A stretch of DNA of 64,000 nt from Alphaproteobacteria bacterium (GTDB lineage: Bacteria; Pseudomonadota; Alphaproteobacteria; Reyranellales; Reyranellaceae). The stretch covers positions 1-64,000 of the forward strand of contig JAFKFL010000033.1 in NCBI GenBank assembly GCA_017308235.1. The letters are read 5' to 3'. Position numbers and translations under genes: made by a program. The notes beneath the pieces are model-generated. The model made no database searches and had not been told where the DNA came from. It worked only from the letters and a program-made list of their open reading frames with translations. Shown one piece after another: positions 26,938-34,595 of the stretch; within the stretch, counting starts at the first letter, position 1, and each line of letters opens with the position of its first letter.

Positions 26938-27855
26938 ATGCAAGCATTGACCCTGGGCCTGCACCGTGTCGTCGAACAGAAGCCTGATGCGCCCTCCACG
27001 AGTTTCGCCCCCCGTCGGCGTACCTGGCGACAGACGGCCGAGCGCGTGAGCCGGGTTGCTGGGGCACTCGTCACGCTGGACGTCGGGCGGGGTGACCGGA
27101 TCGCCATCTTGGCACAGAACAGCGACCGCTATCTCGAGCTTATGTATGCTACCGCCTGGTTGGGTGCCGTTCTGGTCCCGATGAGCACGGGACTTGGCGC
27201 CGCCGAGGTGGAATACATCCTTGGCGACTCAAGGGCCGTTGTCCTTTTCATCGACGGCACCATGGCGCATCACCTGACCGACCTCGAAGGCAGGATCCCC
27301 CAGATACGCGAGGTCGTCTGGATCGACGACATCGCCTCGCCCGAAGGCATGCTGCATTACGAGGACCTCCCGGCGTATCAACCTGTTGCTGACATCTGTG
27401 CCCACGACGACGACCTCGCCGGCCTGTTCTACGAGGGCGGAACCGGCACAGCCCTCAGCCACGCCGCAATGAGTGGAAACGCCATCGACGCTGTCGATAC
27501 CCTGGGCTTCAACGGCGACGCCGTCTATCTCCACGCCTCACCGATGTTCGAGCTGGCCGAAGATGCGGTGACCTTCGGCGTCACCCTGGCCGGCGGCCGT
27601 CACGTCTTCGTGCCGCACTTCGAACCTCGCGAGGTGCTGCAGATCATCACCGCCGACAAGGTCACCCACGCTCAGCTTCTTCCGGACATGATCGACCAAC
27701 TTCTTTCCTATCGTCGCTTCAGCGACTTCGATCTCTCGAGCCTGTCCACGATCCTTCACGGAACCGTGCCCATTCCCCAATCTGTGCTCGACAAGGCTTC
27801 CGTGCTGCTGCCGGGCGTTCGGCTGGTCGATGCCGAGGGCAGGACGGCGAACTGA
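26938..27855 (+). CDS. Truncated adenylate-forming (AMP-binding) domain protein without the P-loop lysine
   Basis: A 305-residue protein similar to the N-terminal part of acyl-CoA synthetases (about 520 residues). The early core is present: GDRIAILAQNSDRYLELMYATAW split over residues 52-74, then VLVPMSTGL. Where the ATP loop YTSGTTGxPKG is expected, residues 165-173 read YEGGTGTAL, with the Lys missing. The A5 region and the whole C-terminal lid are absent. The frame is open to a clean stop two bases before the next ATG. It probably cannot adenylate and may be a partner or regulator of the next gene's product. Confidence 0.75.
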   Translation: MQALTLGLHRVVEQKPDAPSTSFAPRRRTWRQTAERVSRVAGALVTLDVGRGDRIAILAQNSDRYLELMYATAWLGAVLVPMSTGLGAAEVEYILGDSRAVVLFIDGTMAHHLTDLEGRIPQIREVVWIDDIASPEGMLHYEDLPAYQPVADICAHDDDLAGLFYEGGTGTALSHAAMSGNAIDAVDTLGFNGDAVYLHASPMFELAEDAVTFGVTLAGGRHVFVPHFEPREVLQIITADKVTHAQLLPDMIDQLLSYRRFSDFDLSSLSTILHGTVPIPQSVLDKASVLLPGVRLVDAEGRTAN

Positions 27856-27857
27856 CC

Positions 27858-29408
27858 ATGCCCGGCATTCCTCCCTACTACGACTGGATCACCCACCACG
27901 CCGGACGTCGGCCGCAACAGCTCGCCATCCACGATCTGCAAACGGCACGGAAATTCAGCTATGCCGACCTCGACCGTCGCGCCAATGGTCTCGCGACGGC
28001 TCTGACGGCACTCGGAATCTCGAAGGGTGACCGCGTCGCCCTGCTTGCTCCCAACTGCGCCGAATATTTCGAGCTCCAGTTCGCTTGCGGGCGGATCGGC
28101 GCCATCATGCTGCCACTCAACTGGCGGCTTACCGTGCCGGAACTCGAGTACATCCTGAGCGATGCGGCTCCCAGGCTGCTGATCTACGACAAGGACTTCG
28201 CCGCTGCCGCTCAGGAACTCGCAAAACGTTGCGGGCTGCCACATCTGCTCGAGATCGATCATGAGCGCCCTGACAGCGCCTACGAGCGCGCGCTTGCAAC
28301 CGACATCGCCGCACCTCCGCCCGTCGCTCTCACCCACGACGACATCGGCATGGTGATGTACACATCGGGCACCACGGGTCATCCCAAGGGCGCCATCATC
28401 ACCCACGGCATGGTGCTCTGGAACTGCGTCAACCTCGGCATTCCAGCGTTCATTTCGCCCACAACCGTTCAGCTCGTGGTGCTGCCGTTGTTTCACACCG
28501 GTGGGCTCAATTGCTACGCCAATCCGGTACTGCATGCCGGCGGCGCCATCCTGATCATGCGCAGCTTCGATCCGGGCCTGGCGCTCGACTACATCTCCGA
28601 TCCCACGGTTGGCATCACGCACTTCTTCGGCGTGCCGGCCCCATACCAATTCATGATGCAGCATCCGAAATTTCAGAATGCCGACCTTACTCGCCTCAAG
28701 GTGGCGGGCGTCGGCGGTGCGCCTTGTGCCCTTTCGATCCTGGAAGGCTGGGCGGCACGCGGCGTGCCGCTGGTGCAGGGCTGGGGCATGACCGAGACCA
28801 GCCCGGCCGGCACGATGCTCGATGCCGCTGATGCGGTCCGCAAGCTGGGATCGGCCGGCAAGGCCGTGATGCACACGGCCATCCGAATCATCGACGAGGC
28901 CGGCCGGGATCTGCCGCCTGGCGCGGTCGGGGAGCTCCTGATCAAGGGGCCAAACATAACGCCAGGTTATTGGAACAAGCCTGAAGCGACGGCGAGCGCC
29001 TTCACCGACGGCTGGCTTCATACTGGCGATGCCGCCCGCCTGGACGAGGAGGGCTTCGTCTATATCGTCGACCGCTGGAAGGACATGTACATCTCAGGAG
29101 GCGAGAACGTGTACCCGGCCGAAGTCGAGAACGTCCTCTTCCAGCTGCCGCAGGTCGCCGACGCGGCAATCATCGGTGTGCCCAACGACCGCTGGGGCGA
29201 GGTCGGTATGGCCATCATCGTGCGCAAGCCCGATCAAACACTGGAGGAAGGCGACGTGATCCGTCACTGCCTCGGCCGGCTGGCGAAATTCAAGGTGCCG
29301 CAGTCGGTCACCTTCGTCGAAACCTTGCCGCGCAATGCGACCGGCAAGGTGCTGAAGCGCGAGCTACGGGCGCAGTTCATCGGCGCCGACAAGCCCGCCA
29401 TCAGCTGA
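27858..29408 (+). CDS. Acyl-CoA synthetase (class I adenylate-forming, fatty-acyl/aryl type)
   Basis: A complete 516-residue AMP-binding enzyme. The P-loop YTSGTTGHPKGAIITH begins near 168; QGWGMTETSP (about 306-315), WLHTGDAARLDEEGF (about 383-397), the hinge YIVDRWKDMYISGGENVYPAE and the C-terminal catalytic Lys in ATGKVLKREL (about 497) follow. It activates a carboxylic acid as the acyl-adenylate and transfers it to CoA. It starts two bases after the truncated paralogue, so the two are co-translated. The divergent P450 suggests oxidation and activation of one substrate, which is inference. Confidence 0.9.
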   Translation: MPGIPPYYDWITHHAGRRPQQLAIHDLQTARKFSYADLDRRANGLATALTALGISKGDRVALLAPNCAEYFELQFACGRIGAIMLPLNWRLTVPELEYILSDAAPRLLIYDKDFAAAAQELAKRCGLPHLLEIDHERPDSAYERALATDIAAPPPVALTHDDIGMVMYTSGTTGHPKGAIITHGMVLWNCVNLGIPAFISPTTVQLVVLPLFHTGGLNCYANPVLHAGGAILIMRSFDPGLALDYISDPTVGITHFFGVPAPYQFMMQHPKFQNADLTRLKVAGVGGAPCALSILEGWAARGVPLVQGWGMTETSPAGTMLDAADAVRKLGSAGKAVMHTAIRIIDEAGRDLPPGAVGELLIKGPNITPGYWNKPEATASAFTDGWLHTGDAARLDEEGFVYIVDRWKDMYISGGENVYPAEVENVLFQLPQVADAAIIGVPNDRWGEVGMAIIVRKPDQTLEEGDVIRHCLGRLAKFKVPQSVTFVETLPRNATGKVLKRELRAQFIGADKPAIS

Positions 29409-29414
29409 TTGGGC

Positions 29415-29768
29415 TCAGACCAACGGTACGTAATCGTACACACCGATCCCCTGCATGATGAGGAACGTAAGCGATGTTGTTCCGGCATTGGTCACGAGGT
29501 GCGGTCGTTTCGCCGTGGCGACGAAGCTTTCGCCCGGTCCAAGCTGCACCTCCTCCTTCGGGTTTTGCAGGAAGAGACGCATCTGCCCTTCGAGCACGTA
29601 GAAGGTGTCACTGATATTGGTGTGATAGTGCCAGGGCACTTTCTGGGTCGGTGAAAGCTGCAACTCGCTGATGCGGAAACCCGGCCGTTCGGCATGCCGT
29701 GCCCGCCGCTCCACTTCGTAGAGATGGCTTGCGTCCTTCACCGGCTGAAGCCGTTGGGTGCTGCTCAT
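29415..29768 (-). CDS. Cupin-domain protein
   Basis: A 117-residue single-domain cupin. Motif 1 is WHYHTNISDTFYVLEG (about 46-61), with two His and a Glu/Asp side chain available for metal; motif 2 is GPGESFVATAKRPHLVTN (about 77-94). Small cupins bind a metal and act as isomerases, dioxygenases or sensors, so the function is open. It converges with the acyl-CoA synthetase (6 bases) and is divergent to the GST, with a 16-base palindrome between. Confidence 0.75.
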   Translation of the reverse strand: MSSTQRLQPVKDASHLYEVERRARHAERPGFRISELQLSPTQKVPWHYHTNISDTFYVLEGQMRLFLQNPKEEVQLGPGESFVATAKRPHLVTNAGTTSLTFLIMQGIGVYDYVPLV

Positions 29769-29804
29769 ATGGCAAGCCTAGACCTACACATCTTGATCAA
29801 CAAG

Positions 29805-29820
29805 CGCAGTCGCGACTGCG
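29805..29820. promoter_or_regulatory. 16-base perfect palindrome between cupin and GST genes
   Basis: CGCAGTCGCGACTGCG reads the same on both strands and lies in the 99-base divergent region, 36 bases upstream of the cupin start and 47 bases upstream of the GST start. It could be an operator for a dimeric regulator shared by both genes. Roughly one such palindrome is expected by chance in a window this size, so the position, not the sequence alone, is the argument. Confidence 0.35.
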
Positions 29821-29867
29821 GTTTATTCCTCCGGACAAGGCAAAAAGTTCCTGATAAATAGCCGTTC

Positions 29868-30524
29868 ATGTTGACGATCTACGGCGTCTATCGCTCGCGC
29901 GCCTCGCGCCCCATCTGGTTGGCCAATGAGCTTGGCCTAACGTTCAAGCACGTGCCGGTCATCCAGCATTACCGCCTGACGAATGCCAACGCGCCGGATG
30001 CACCCCTGAACACACGATCTCCCGGGTTCCTCAAGGTCAACCCCAACGGCCATGTCCCGTCGATCGACGATGACGGGTTGGTGCTGCACGAGTCGCTCGC
30101 CATCAATCTCTATCTCGCCAAGAAGCATGGCGGCCCGCTGGCGCCGGCCAATGTGTCGGAGGACGGTCAGATGTCGATGTGGTCGCTGTGGGCCGCGACC
30201 GAGGTCGAAACCCAGGCGCTCAATATTGCCTATCATCGCGCCGGTAATCCTGCCGGTGGCAGGGATCCGAAGGTCGCCGATGCCGCCATCGCCGCTTTGC
30301 GCGCCCCCTTCGCGGTGCTCGACAAAGCGCTCGCCCACAGTGGCTATCTCGTAGGTGACCGCTTCACGGTGGCCGACATCAATGCCGCCGAGATCGTGCG
30401 CTACGCCTTGCCGGCGCCTGAGCTATTCGACGCCGCTCCCAAGGTGAAGGCATGGCTCGCTGCCTGCCAAAGCCGTCCGGCCTTCAAGAAGATGTGGGAG
30501 ATGCGCGACAAGGAGCCGGCCTAG
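29868..30524 (+). CDS. Glutathione S-transferase family protein
   Basis: A 218-residue cytosolic GST. The N-terminal thioredoxin-like domain has [15 protein letters not shown] (about 9-23), the cis-proline segment [11 protein letters not shown] (about 61-71) and the [10 protein letters not shown] glutathione-binding helix. The all-alpha C-terminal domain has the [18 protein letters not shown]-capping box (about 161-177). It conjugates or reduces substrates with glutathione. It is read alone, divergent from the cupin. Confidence 0.85.
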   Translation: MLTIYGVYRSRASRPIWLANELGLTFKHVPVIQHYRLTNANAPDAPLNTRSPGFLKVNPNGHVPSIDDDGLVLHESLAINLYLAKKHGGPLAPANVSEDGQMSMWSLWAATEVETQALNIAYHRAGNPAGGRDPKVADAAIAALRAPFAVLDKALAHSGYLVGDRFTVADINAAEIVRYALPAPELFDAAPKVKAWLAACQSRPAFKKMWEMRDKEPA

Positions 30525-30540
30525 CGGCCCACCCCGCCGA

Positions 30541-30999
30541 TCATGCCGCCAGGACAAGGCGGTCCGAGGATTTGGCGAACCCGAAGCTCTCGTAGAAACG
30601 CTTGGCGTCGCGATTGACGTCGCCGACGAAAGCCTCGACCTGGACTGCACGGCGCTGGCGGGACCATTCGACGGCGGCGGCCAGCAACCGGCGACCGATG
30701 CGGCGGCCGCGCTGGTCGGCGCGCACGACGAGATTGTCGACCTCCACGACCTTGTGGATGCTGCCCTCAGGCCGCGGCACGATCCGCGTGACCAGCACTG
30801 CCACGCCCAGCACACCAAGCTCGCTTTGCGCGACCAGAAGCGTCATGGCGGGGTTCGCCAACCACGTCATCACCTGCTCACGCGCATGCTTTGGGTCATC
30901 GAGCAGGTCGCAGAGCGCATCAGAGTCTCGCGGACCTGCCAGCCGCACGCGAATCGCGGGCGGCGCCACGGGTTTTATCTCGGCATCAGCGATCGACAT
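30541..30999 (-). CDS. GNAT-family N-acetyltransferase under attenuator control
   Basis: A 152-residue Gcn5-related acetyltransferase. The start is the ATG at 30997-30999, preceded by GGAGG with good spacing. The acetyl-CoA loop reads QRGRRIGRRLL (about 98-108), with Arg for the first Gly of the usual RGxGIG pattern, and the NRDAKRFYESFGF signature follows near 131. The acceptor is unknown. Upstream lie a consensus promoter, a Trp-Tyr-Phe leader peptide and a terminator hairpin, suggesting expression rises when aromatic aminoacyl-tRNA is short. The acceptor may therefore be an aromatic amino acid or derivative, which is inference. Confidence 0.85.
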   Translation of the reverse strand: MSIADAEIKPVAPPAIRVRLAGPRDSDALCDLLDDPKHAREQVMTWLANPAMTLLVAQSELGVLGVAVLVTRIVPRPEGSIHKVVEVDNLVVRADQRGRRIGRRLLAAAVEWSRQRRAVQVEAFVGDVNRDAKRFYESFGFAKSSDRLVLAA

Positions 31000-31053
31000 C
31001 TTATCCTCCGTCTGCGGTCTCGCCGCGGCCCGGAGGCCCTCTCCAGAAACACA

Positions 31054-31117
31054 GAAGCCGCCGGGAAGCGGCGGCTTCGTCAGGTCACAACCCTTCGCGC
31101 CGCCTATTTTGGCGACG
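31054..31117 (-). promoter_or_regulatory. Transcription attenuator (alternative hairpins) upstream of GNAT gene
   Basis: Four RNA segments can pair in the classical manner. Segment 1 (31111-31117) pairs with segment 2 (31098-31104) in a 7-bp hairpin with one G-U. Segment 2 can instead pair with segment 3 (within 31068-31078; 6-7 bp). Segments 3 (31069-31078) and 4 (31054-31063) form a perfect 10-bp terminator stem with a five-base loop, followed by TGTGTTTCT. Segment 1 begins right after the leader Phe codon, so a ribosome stalled on Trp-Tyr-Phe would cover it and free segment 2 to block the terminator. The U-tract is poor, which is the weak point. Confidence 0.7.
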
Positions 31118-31154
31118 TAAAGTACCAACCCTTCTGGAGCAGGTTCGTGATCAT
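31104..31154 (-). CDS. Leader peptide with Trp-Tyr-Phe codons
   Basis: A 16-codon frame, MITNLLQKGWYFTSPK, ends with TAG inside the first attenuator hairpin. Trp10, Tyr11 and Phe12 are consecutive (31119-31127). The ATG lies seven bases after the -10 box, which is where transcription should begin, so the message appears leaderless; leaderless start is also known for the rhizobial trpL leader peptide. An ATG six bases upstream would overlap the promoter and is unlikely. The peptide's role would be ribosome-mediated sensing of charged aromatic tRNAs. Confidence 0.7.
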   Translation of the reverse strand: MITNLLQKGWYFTSPK

Positions 31155-31160
31155 GCGCAT

Positions 31161-31190
31161 TTTATAGGGCGTACGAGCAGGTTCTGTCAA
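31161..31190 (-). promoter_or_regulatory. Consensus sigma70-type promoter for leader peptide/GNAT transcript
   Basis: On the minus strand TTGACA (31185-31190) and TATAAA (31161-31166) are separated by 18 bases, the best sigma70 match I found in the window. The predicted start near 31154 coincides with the A of the leader peptide ATG. The promoter lies just after the stop of the MBL-fold gene, so the GNAT gene has its own transcription unit. Confidence 0.75.
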
Positions 31191-31230
31191 AGCTTCAATT
31201 TGGGAGGGCTTCATTCGGCATAGCGTTTGA

Positions 31231-32133
31231 TCAGAAGCCCGCTGCTGCCGGTGCAATGAATTCCAGTCGGAAACCGTCACCTTCGCGGTTGATCGCCGTG
31301 ACATGCGGCGCGGCGAAATGGGTTGGAAACAGCAAGGCGCGGTTCTCGCAGCAATGCTCGAGCATCTTGCGGCGTGTCACCCGCGCCAGCACCGGGTCCT
31401 CGCAAAAGCACGAATTCCATGTGGGCTCATAGACCTGGACCGGATGATGCAACGTGTCGCCGCAGAACAACGCCCGATCGCCACCGTCATCCAGCTTCAG
31501 CACGACATGCCCCAGCGTGTGTCCCGGCGATGGTTCGATCATCAGGCGATCGTCGATGGCGTGTGCGCCATCGAGCAGAACCGCCTGCTTTGCCTCGATC
31601 ACCGGCAGGATGCTGTCGTTGTAAATCGCAGCCAGGTCGAATTCCTGCGCGCGGCGGCCCGCGCCCGGCCCCCAAAAGTCATGCTCGATGCGGGAGAAGA
31701 GATATCTGGCGTTGGGAAACGTCGGCACCCAACGCCCGTTCTCGAGCCGGGTGTTCCATCCGACATGATCGGCATGCAGATGCGTGCACAGAACGATATC
31801 GATGTCTTCGGGCCGCGCCCCCGCGGCCCGAAGCCGTTCGAGAAAAGGGATGTCCTGCCGATGGAAACGCGGTTGCGAGGGCCGCTCCTTGTGATTGCCC
31901 GCACAACAGTCAAGCAGGATGGTGTGGCGGTCCGTCCTGATCAGCCACGAATGGATACTGGTGATCAGCCTGTCGAGCACCGGATCGAAATGGACCGGCA
32001 CCATCCAGGACAGGTGCCGATTGAACCGTTCGCGCACGACGCCGGTAAGGAAGGACTCGACCAGGGAACCGCTGGGCCCGAGCTGCTCCTCGATGCGGGT
32101 GACGGTCGTGCTGCCGATCTTCCAGGTCTGCAT
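31231..32133 (-). CDS. MBL-fold metallo-hydrolase
   Basis: A 300-residue metallo-beta-lactamase-fold enzyme. The dinuclear zinc motif HLHADH gives His118, His120, Asp122 and His123; further ligands appear in SPGHTLGH (about 218-225) and FPTHFAAPH near 275. Relatives include lactonases (AHL-lactonase type), arylsulfatases and thiol hydrolases, so the exact reaction is open. It lies 18 bases downstream of the DapA-family gene in one direction, so the aldolase product could be its substrate, which is inference. Confidence 0.85.
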   Translation of the reverse strand: MQTWKIGSTTVTRIEEQLGPSGSLVESFLTGVVRERFNRHLSWMVPVHFDPVLDRLITSIHSWLIRTDRHTILLDCCAGNHKERPSQPRFHRQDIPFLERLRAAGARPEDIDIVLCTHLHADHVGWNTRLENGRWVPTFPNARYLFSRIEHDFWGPGAGRRAQEFDLAAIYNDSILPVIEAKQAVLLDGAHAIDDRLMIEPSPGHTLGHVVLKLDDGGDRALFCGDTLHHPVQVYEPTWNSCFCEDPVLARVTRRKMLEHCCENRALLFPTHFAAPHVTAINREGDGFRLEFIAPAAAGF

Positions 32134-32151
32134 CGGTCCTCGGACCGCGAC

Positions 32152-33093
32152 TTACTCGGCCGCGACGGCCATCGCCTGTTTGAGACCAGGCATGGTGAAG
32201 CCGAGCTTGTCGAGCTTGGCGATCATGTCCTTGCCTTGCGCATCGGCCGTCTCCACGAGCGGCGGGCGGACCGGCGTCCAGTCCGCATCGGCACCGTAGT
32301 GCGCAATGCAGTACTTGAGTGCCGGGATCATCACGTAGCCTTGCATGACGCCGCGTACTTCGTTGATCCAGCCCTGCAGCTTCTCGCCTTCTGGCGTTGC
32401 ATGCTTCTTGTAGGTCTCGGCGATCTTGCCGGGGTTGATGTTGGCTGTGGCGCTGATGCAGCCCGCGCCGCCGGACTTGATGTTGTCGATCAACGGCTTC
32501 TCGTTGCCGGAAAAGACATCGAAGCCGTCCTTCGCGAAGGCATCGATCATGCTCTTGGTATGCGGCCAATCGTCGGACGAATCCTTCATGCCGGCGATCT
32601 GCTTCGGGTAGGCCTTCATCAGCCGCTCGACAAGCTTGTGCGTGATCGGCACCGCCGACACCGGCGGGATATGGTAGAGATAGACGCGAAGGCGATCGTC
32701 ACCGACACGCTGCACGACCTCCGAGAAGAAGCGGAACAGCCCCTCCTCCGGCACGCCCTTGTAATAGAAGGGTGGCAGCATCAGGACGCCCGAAACGCCG
32801 AGCTTGGTCGCATGGGCGCTCACCTTAGCCGCTTCCGTGACCGAGCAGGCGCCGGTGCCCGGCATCATGCGGGCTGTCGGCACACCAGCAGCGACGACTT
32901 TCTCAAGGAGTTCCAAGCGCTCGTCGGCCGACAGCGAATTGGCCTCGGAGTTGGTCCCGAACATGGCCAGCCCGCAATCCTGGCTCAGCAGCCATTTGCA
33001 ATGGGCGATGAAACGGCCGACGTCGGGCGACAGGTCACGCTTGAAAGGAGTGACGACGGGCGAAAGAACGCCTTTGATCCGCGCTGCGGCCAT
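32152..33093 (-). CDS. Dihydrodipicolinate synthase/N-acetylneuraminate lyase family aldolase
   Basis: A 313-residue TIM-barrel class I aldolase of the DapA family. The Schiff-base Lys170 lies in IAGMKDSS and Tyr140 in VYLYHIPP. The usual GTTGE loop reads FGTNSEANSLS (about 45-55). The start ATG at 33091-33093 follows GGAG; the longer frame upstream adds an Arg/Asn-rich stretch unlike the family. No lysine pathway genes are nearby, so it is more likely a catabolic keto-acid or sugar-acid aldolase than DapA itself. It is divergent to the amidase. Confidence 0.85.
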   Translation of the reverse strand: MAAARIKGVLSPVVTPFKRDLSPDVGRFIAHCKWLLSQDCGLAMFGTNSEANSLSADERLELLEKVVAAGVPTARMMPGTGACSVTEAAKVSAHATKLGVSGVLMLPPFYYKGVPEEGLFRFFSEVVQRVGDDRLRVYLYHIPPVSAVPITHKLVERLMKAYPKQIAGMKDSSDDWPHTKSMIDAFAKDGFDVFSGNEKPLIDNIKSGGAGCISATANINPGKIAETYKKHATPEGEKLQGWINEVRGVMQGYVMIPALKYCIAHYGADADWTPVRPPLVETADAQGKDMIAKLDKLGFTMPGLKQAMAVAAE

Positions 33094-33152
33094 GATTTTA
33101 TTTCTCCGGAAATTGGCGCGCCTGTTTTGCAACGAAGCGCCGGAGACGTCCA

Positions 33153-34595
33153 GTGGCTTCGACCAGCGATATTCTTCCCGATCTCTGCCGCCTGCCGGCC
33201 TCGGTTTTGCACCAGCACATTGCTGCCAAAAAGGTCTCGCCCGTCGAGCTCACGAAAGCCGTGCTGGCGCGCGCAGAGGAACTGCAGCCGGTGCTCAATT
33301 GCTTTATCACGCTCGTGCCCGATGAAGCGATGAGAGCGGCACAGGAAGCAGAAGACGCCGTCATGCAGGGCAAGCCGCTGGGCTTGCTGCACGGCATTCC
33401 CTATTCGGTGAAGGACCTGGTCAATACCGCCGGTGTGCGGACAACCTTCGGCTCGCGACTCTATGAACAGAACGTGCCCAAGGAAGACGCGGTCGCAACC
33501 GACCGCACCAAGCGTGCCGGCGCCGTCCTGTTCGGCAAGACGACGACACCGGAGTTCGGTCACAAGGCGTTGACCGATGCCCCGCTGTTCGGCCGCACCC
33601 GCAATGCCTGGAGCGCCGAACGCAGCTCGGGCGGATCGAGTGGCGGCGCCGCTGTCGCGGTGGCTTCCGGCATTGGCCCGATCGCGATCGCCACCGACGG
33701 CGGCGGCTCGACGCGAATTCCGGCCGCCGCCAATGGCCTTGCCGGCATCAAGCCGACCCTGGGCACCATCCCCCACAGCCAGGCCGCCGACGCCTTCGGC
33801 AACTATACCTACGTCACGCCGATGACGCGCACGGTCATGGACACGGCCTTGATGCTACAGGCAATGGCGGGGCCGCATCCTTCCGATCCCTGGTCGATCG
33901 GCGTCGCTCCTCAGGATTATCTCTCGGCAGCGCGGGCGGAAGGCGACCTCAAGGGCAAGAAGATCCTCTACAGCCTCACCTTCGGCAACAGGGCGGTGGC
34001 AAAGAGCGTCCAGGCCGCCTTCGAGCGCGCCCTCGGCCGCCTGCGTGAACTCGGAGCGGAGCTGGTCGAGTTGACCGAAACGGTGCCTGATATGGAAGCG
34101 GTGTGGAAGGTCATCAACCATACGACCTGGCGGGCGCGTTTCGACGACATGATCCGTCGTGACGGCGAGCGCATGTCGCCTTCGCTGGTGCGCCAGGTGG
34201 CAATGGCGATGGAGTGGTCCGGCGCCGACTACCAGCGCGCCATGTTCCAGCGCGCCGAGATCTTCCGTCTGGTGCAGCGCTGGTTCGAGACCGTCGATTT
34301 CCTGGTCATGCCCACGCTGTCGCGAACGGCCCTGCCGATCGACCAGGATTTGTTCGAGCCGATCAACATCGACGGCGTCGACGTGGGCGAGCTTCGACGC
34401 AACTGGTTCCCCTACACCATGGCCTTCAATATCACGGGCCATCCTGCACTCACGCTTTGCTGCGGCTATGACAACGAGGGCCTGCCGATCGGCTTGCAAT
34501 TCGTCGGCCGTTTTCGCGACGATGCCTCGGTGCTGCGCGCGGGCGCCCTCTATGAAGCGAGCGAGGATTGGCTCACGCGATGGCCAGACCTCTGA
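33153..34595 (+). CDS. Amidase (amidase-signature family)
   Basis: A 480-residue amidase-signature hydrolase. The Ser-cisSer-Lys triad is visible as Lys87 (YSVKDLV), Ser162 (GGSSGG) and Ser186 (DGGGSTRIP), with the normal 24-residue spacing between the serines. Such enzymes hydrolyse amides, including aryl and amino-acid amides; the GatA type is also related, but no GatB/GatC genes are present. The end overlaps the pseudouridine synthase gene by 16 bases. Confidence 0.9.
   Translation: MASTSDILPDLCRLPASVLHQHIAAKKVSPVELTKAVLARAEELQPVLNCFITLVPDEAMRAAQEAEDAVMQGKPLGLLHGIPYSVKDLVNTAGVRTTFGSRLYEQNVPKEDAVATDRTKRAGAVLFGKTTTPEFGHKALTDAPLFGRTRNAWSAERSSGGSSGGAAVAVASGIGPIAIATDGGGSTRIPAAANGLAGIKPTLGTIPHSQAADAFGNYTYVTPMTRTVMDTALMLQAMAGPHPSDPWSIGVAPQDYLSAARAEGDLKGKKILYSLTFGNRAVAKSVQAAFERALGRLRELGAELVELTETVPDMEAVWKVINHTTWRARFDDMIRRDGERMSPSLVRQVAMAMEWSGADYQRAMFQRAEIFRLVQRWFETVDFLVMPTLSRTALPIDQDLFEPINIDGVDVGELRRNWFPYTMAFNITGHPALTLCCGYDNEGLPIGLQFVGRFRDDASVLRAGALYEASEDWLTRWPDL

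Noticed and set aside
26938-27855. Calling the truncated adenylation gene a pseudogene.
   Set aside because: The frame is intact, has a clean stop two bases before the next gene and keeps normal codon use; the missing parts are described as a feature instead.
31054-31078. The GC-rich hairpin as a simple terminator of the MBL gene.
   Set aside because: It lies 153 bases past that stop, downstream of a consensus promoter and leader frame, and its arms fit alternative pairings. A plain terminator remains the fallback.
31303-33333. A 676-codon open frame on the plus strand across the MBL and DapA-family genes.
   Set aside because: It is antisense to two well-supported genes and shows Arg/His/Asp-rich composition without domains; such frames are expected opposite high-GC codons.
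33153-34595. GatA subunit of the tRNA amidotransferase.
   Set aside because: No gatB or gatC nearby, and the gene neighbours point to a stand-alone amidase.
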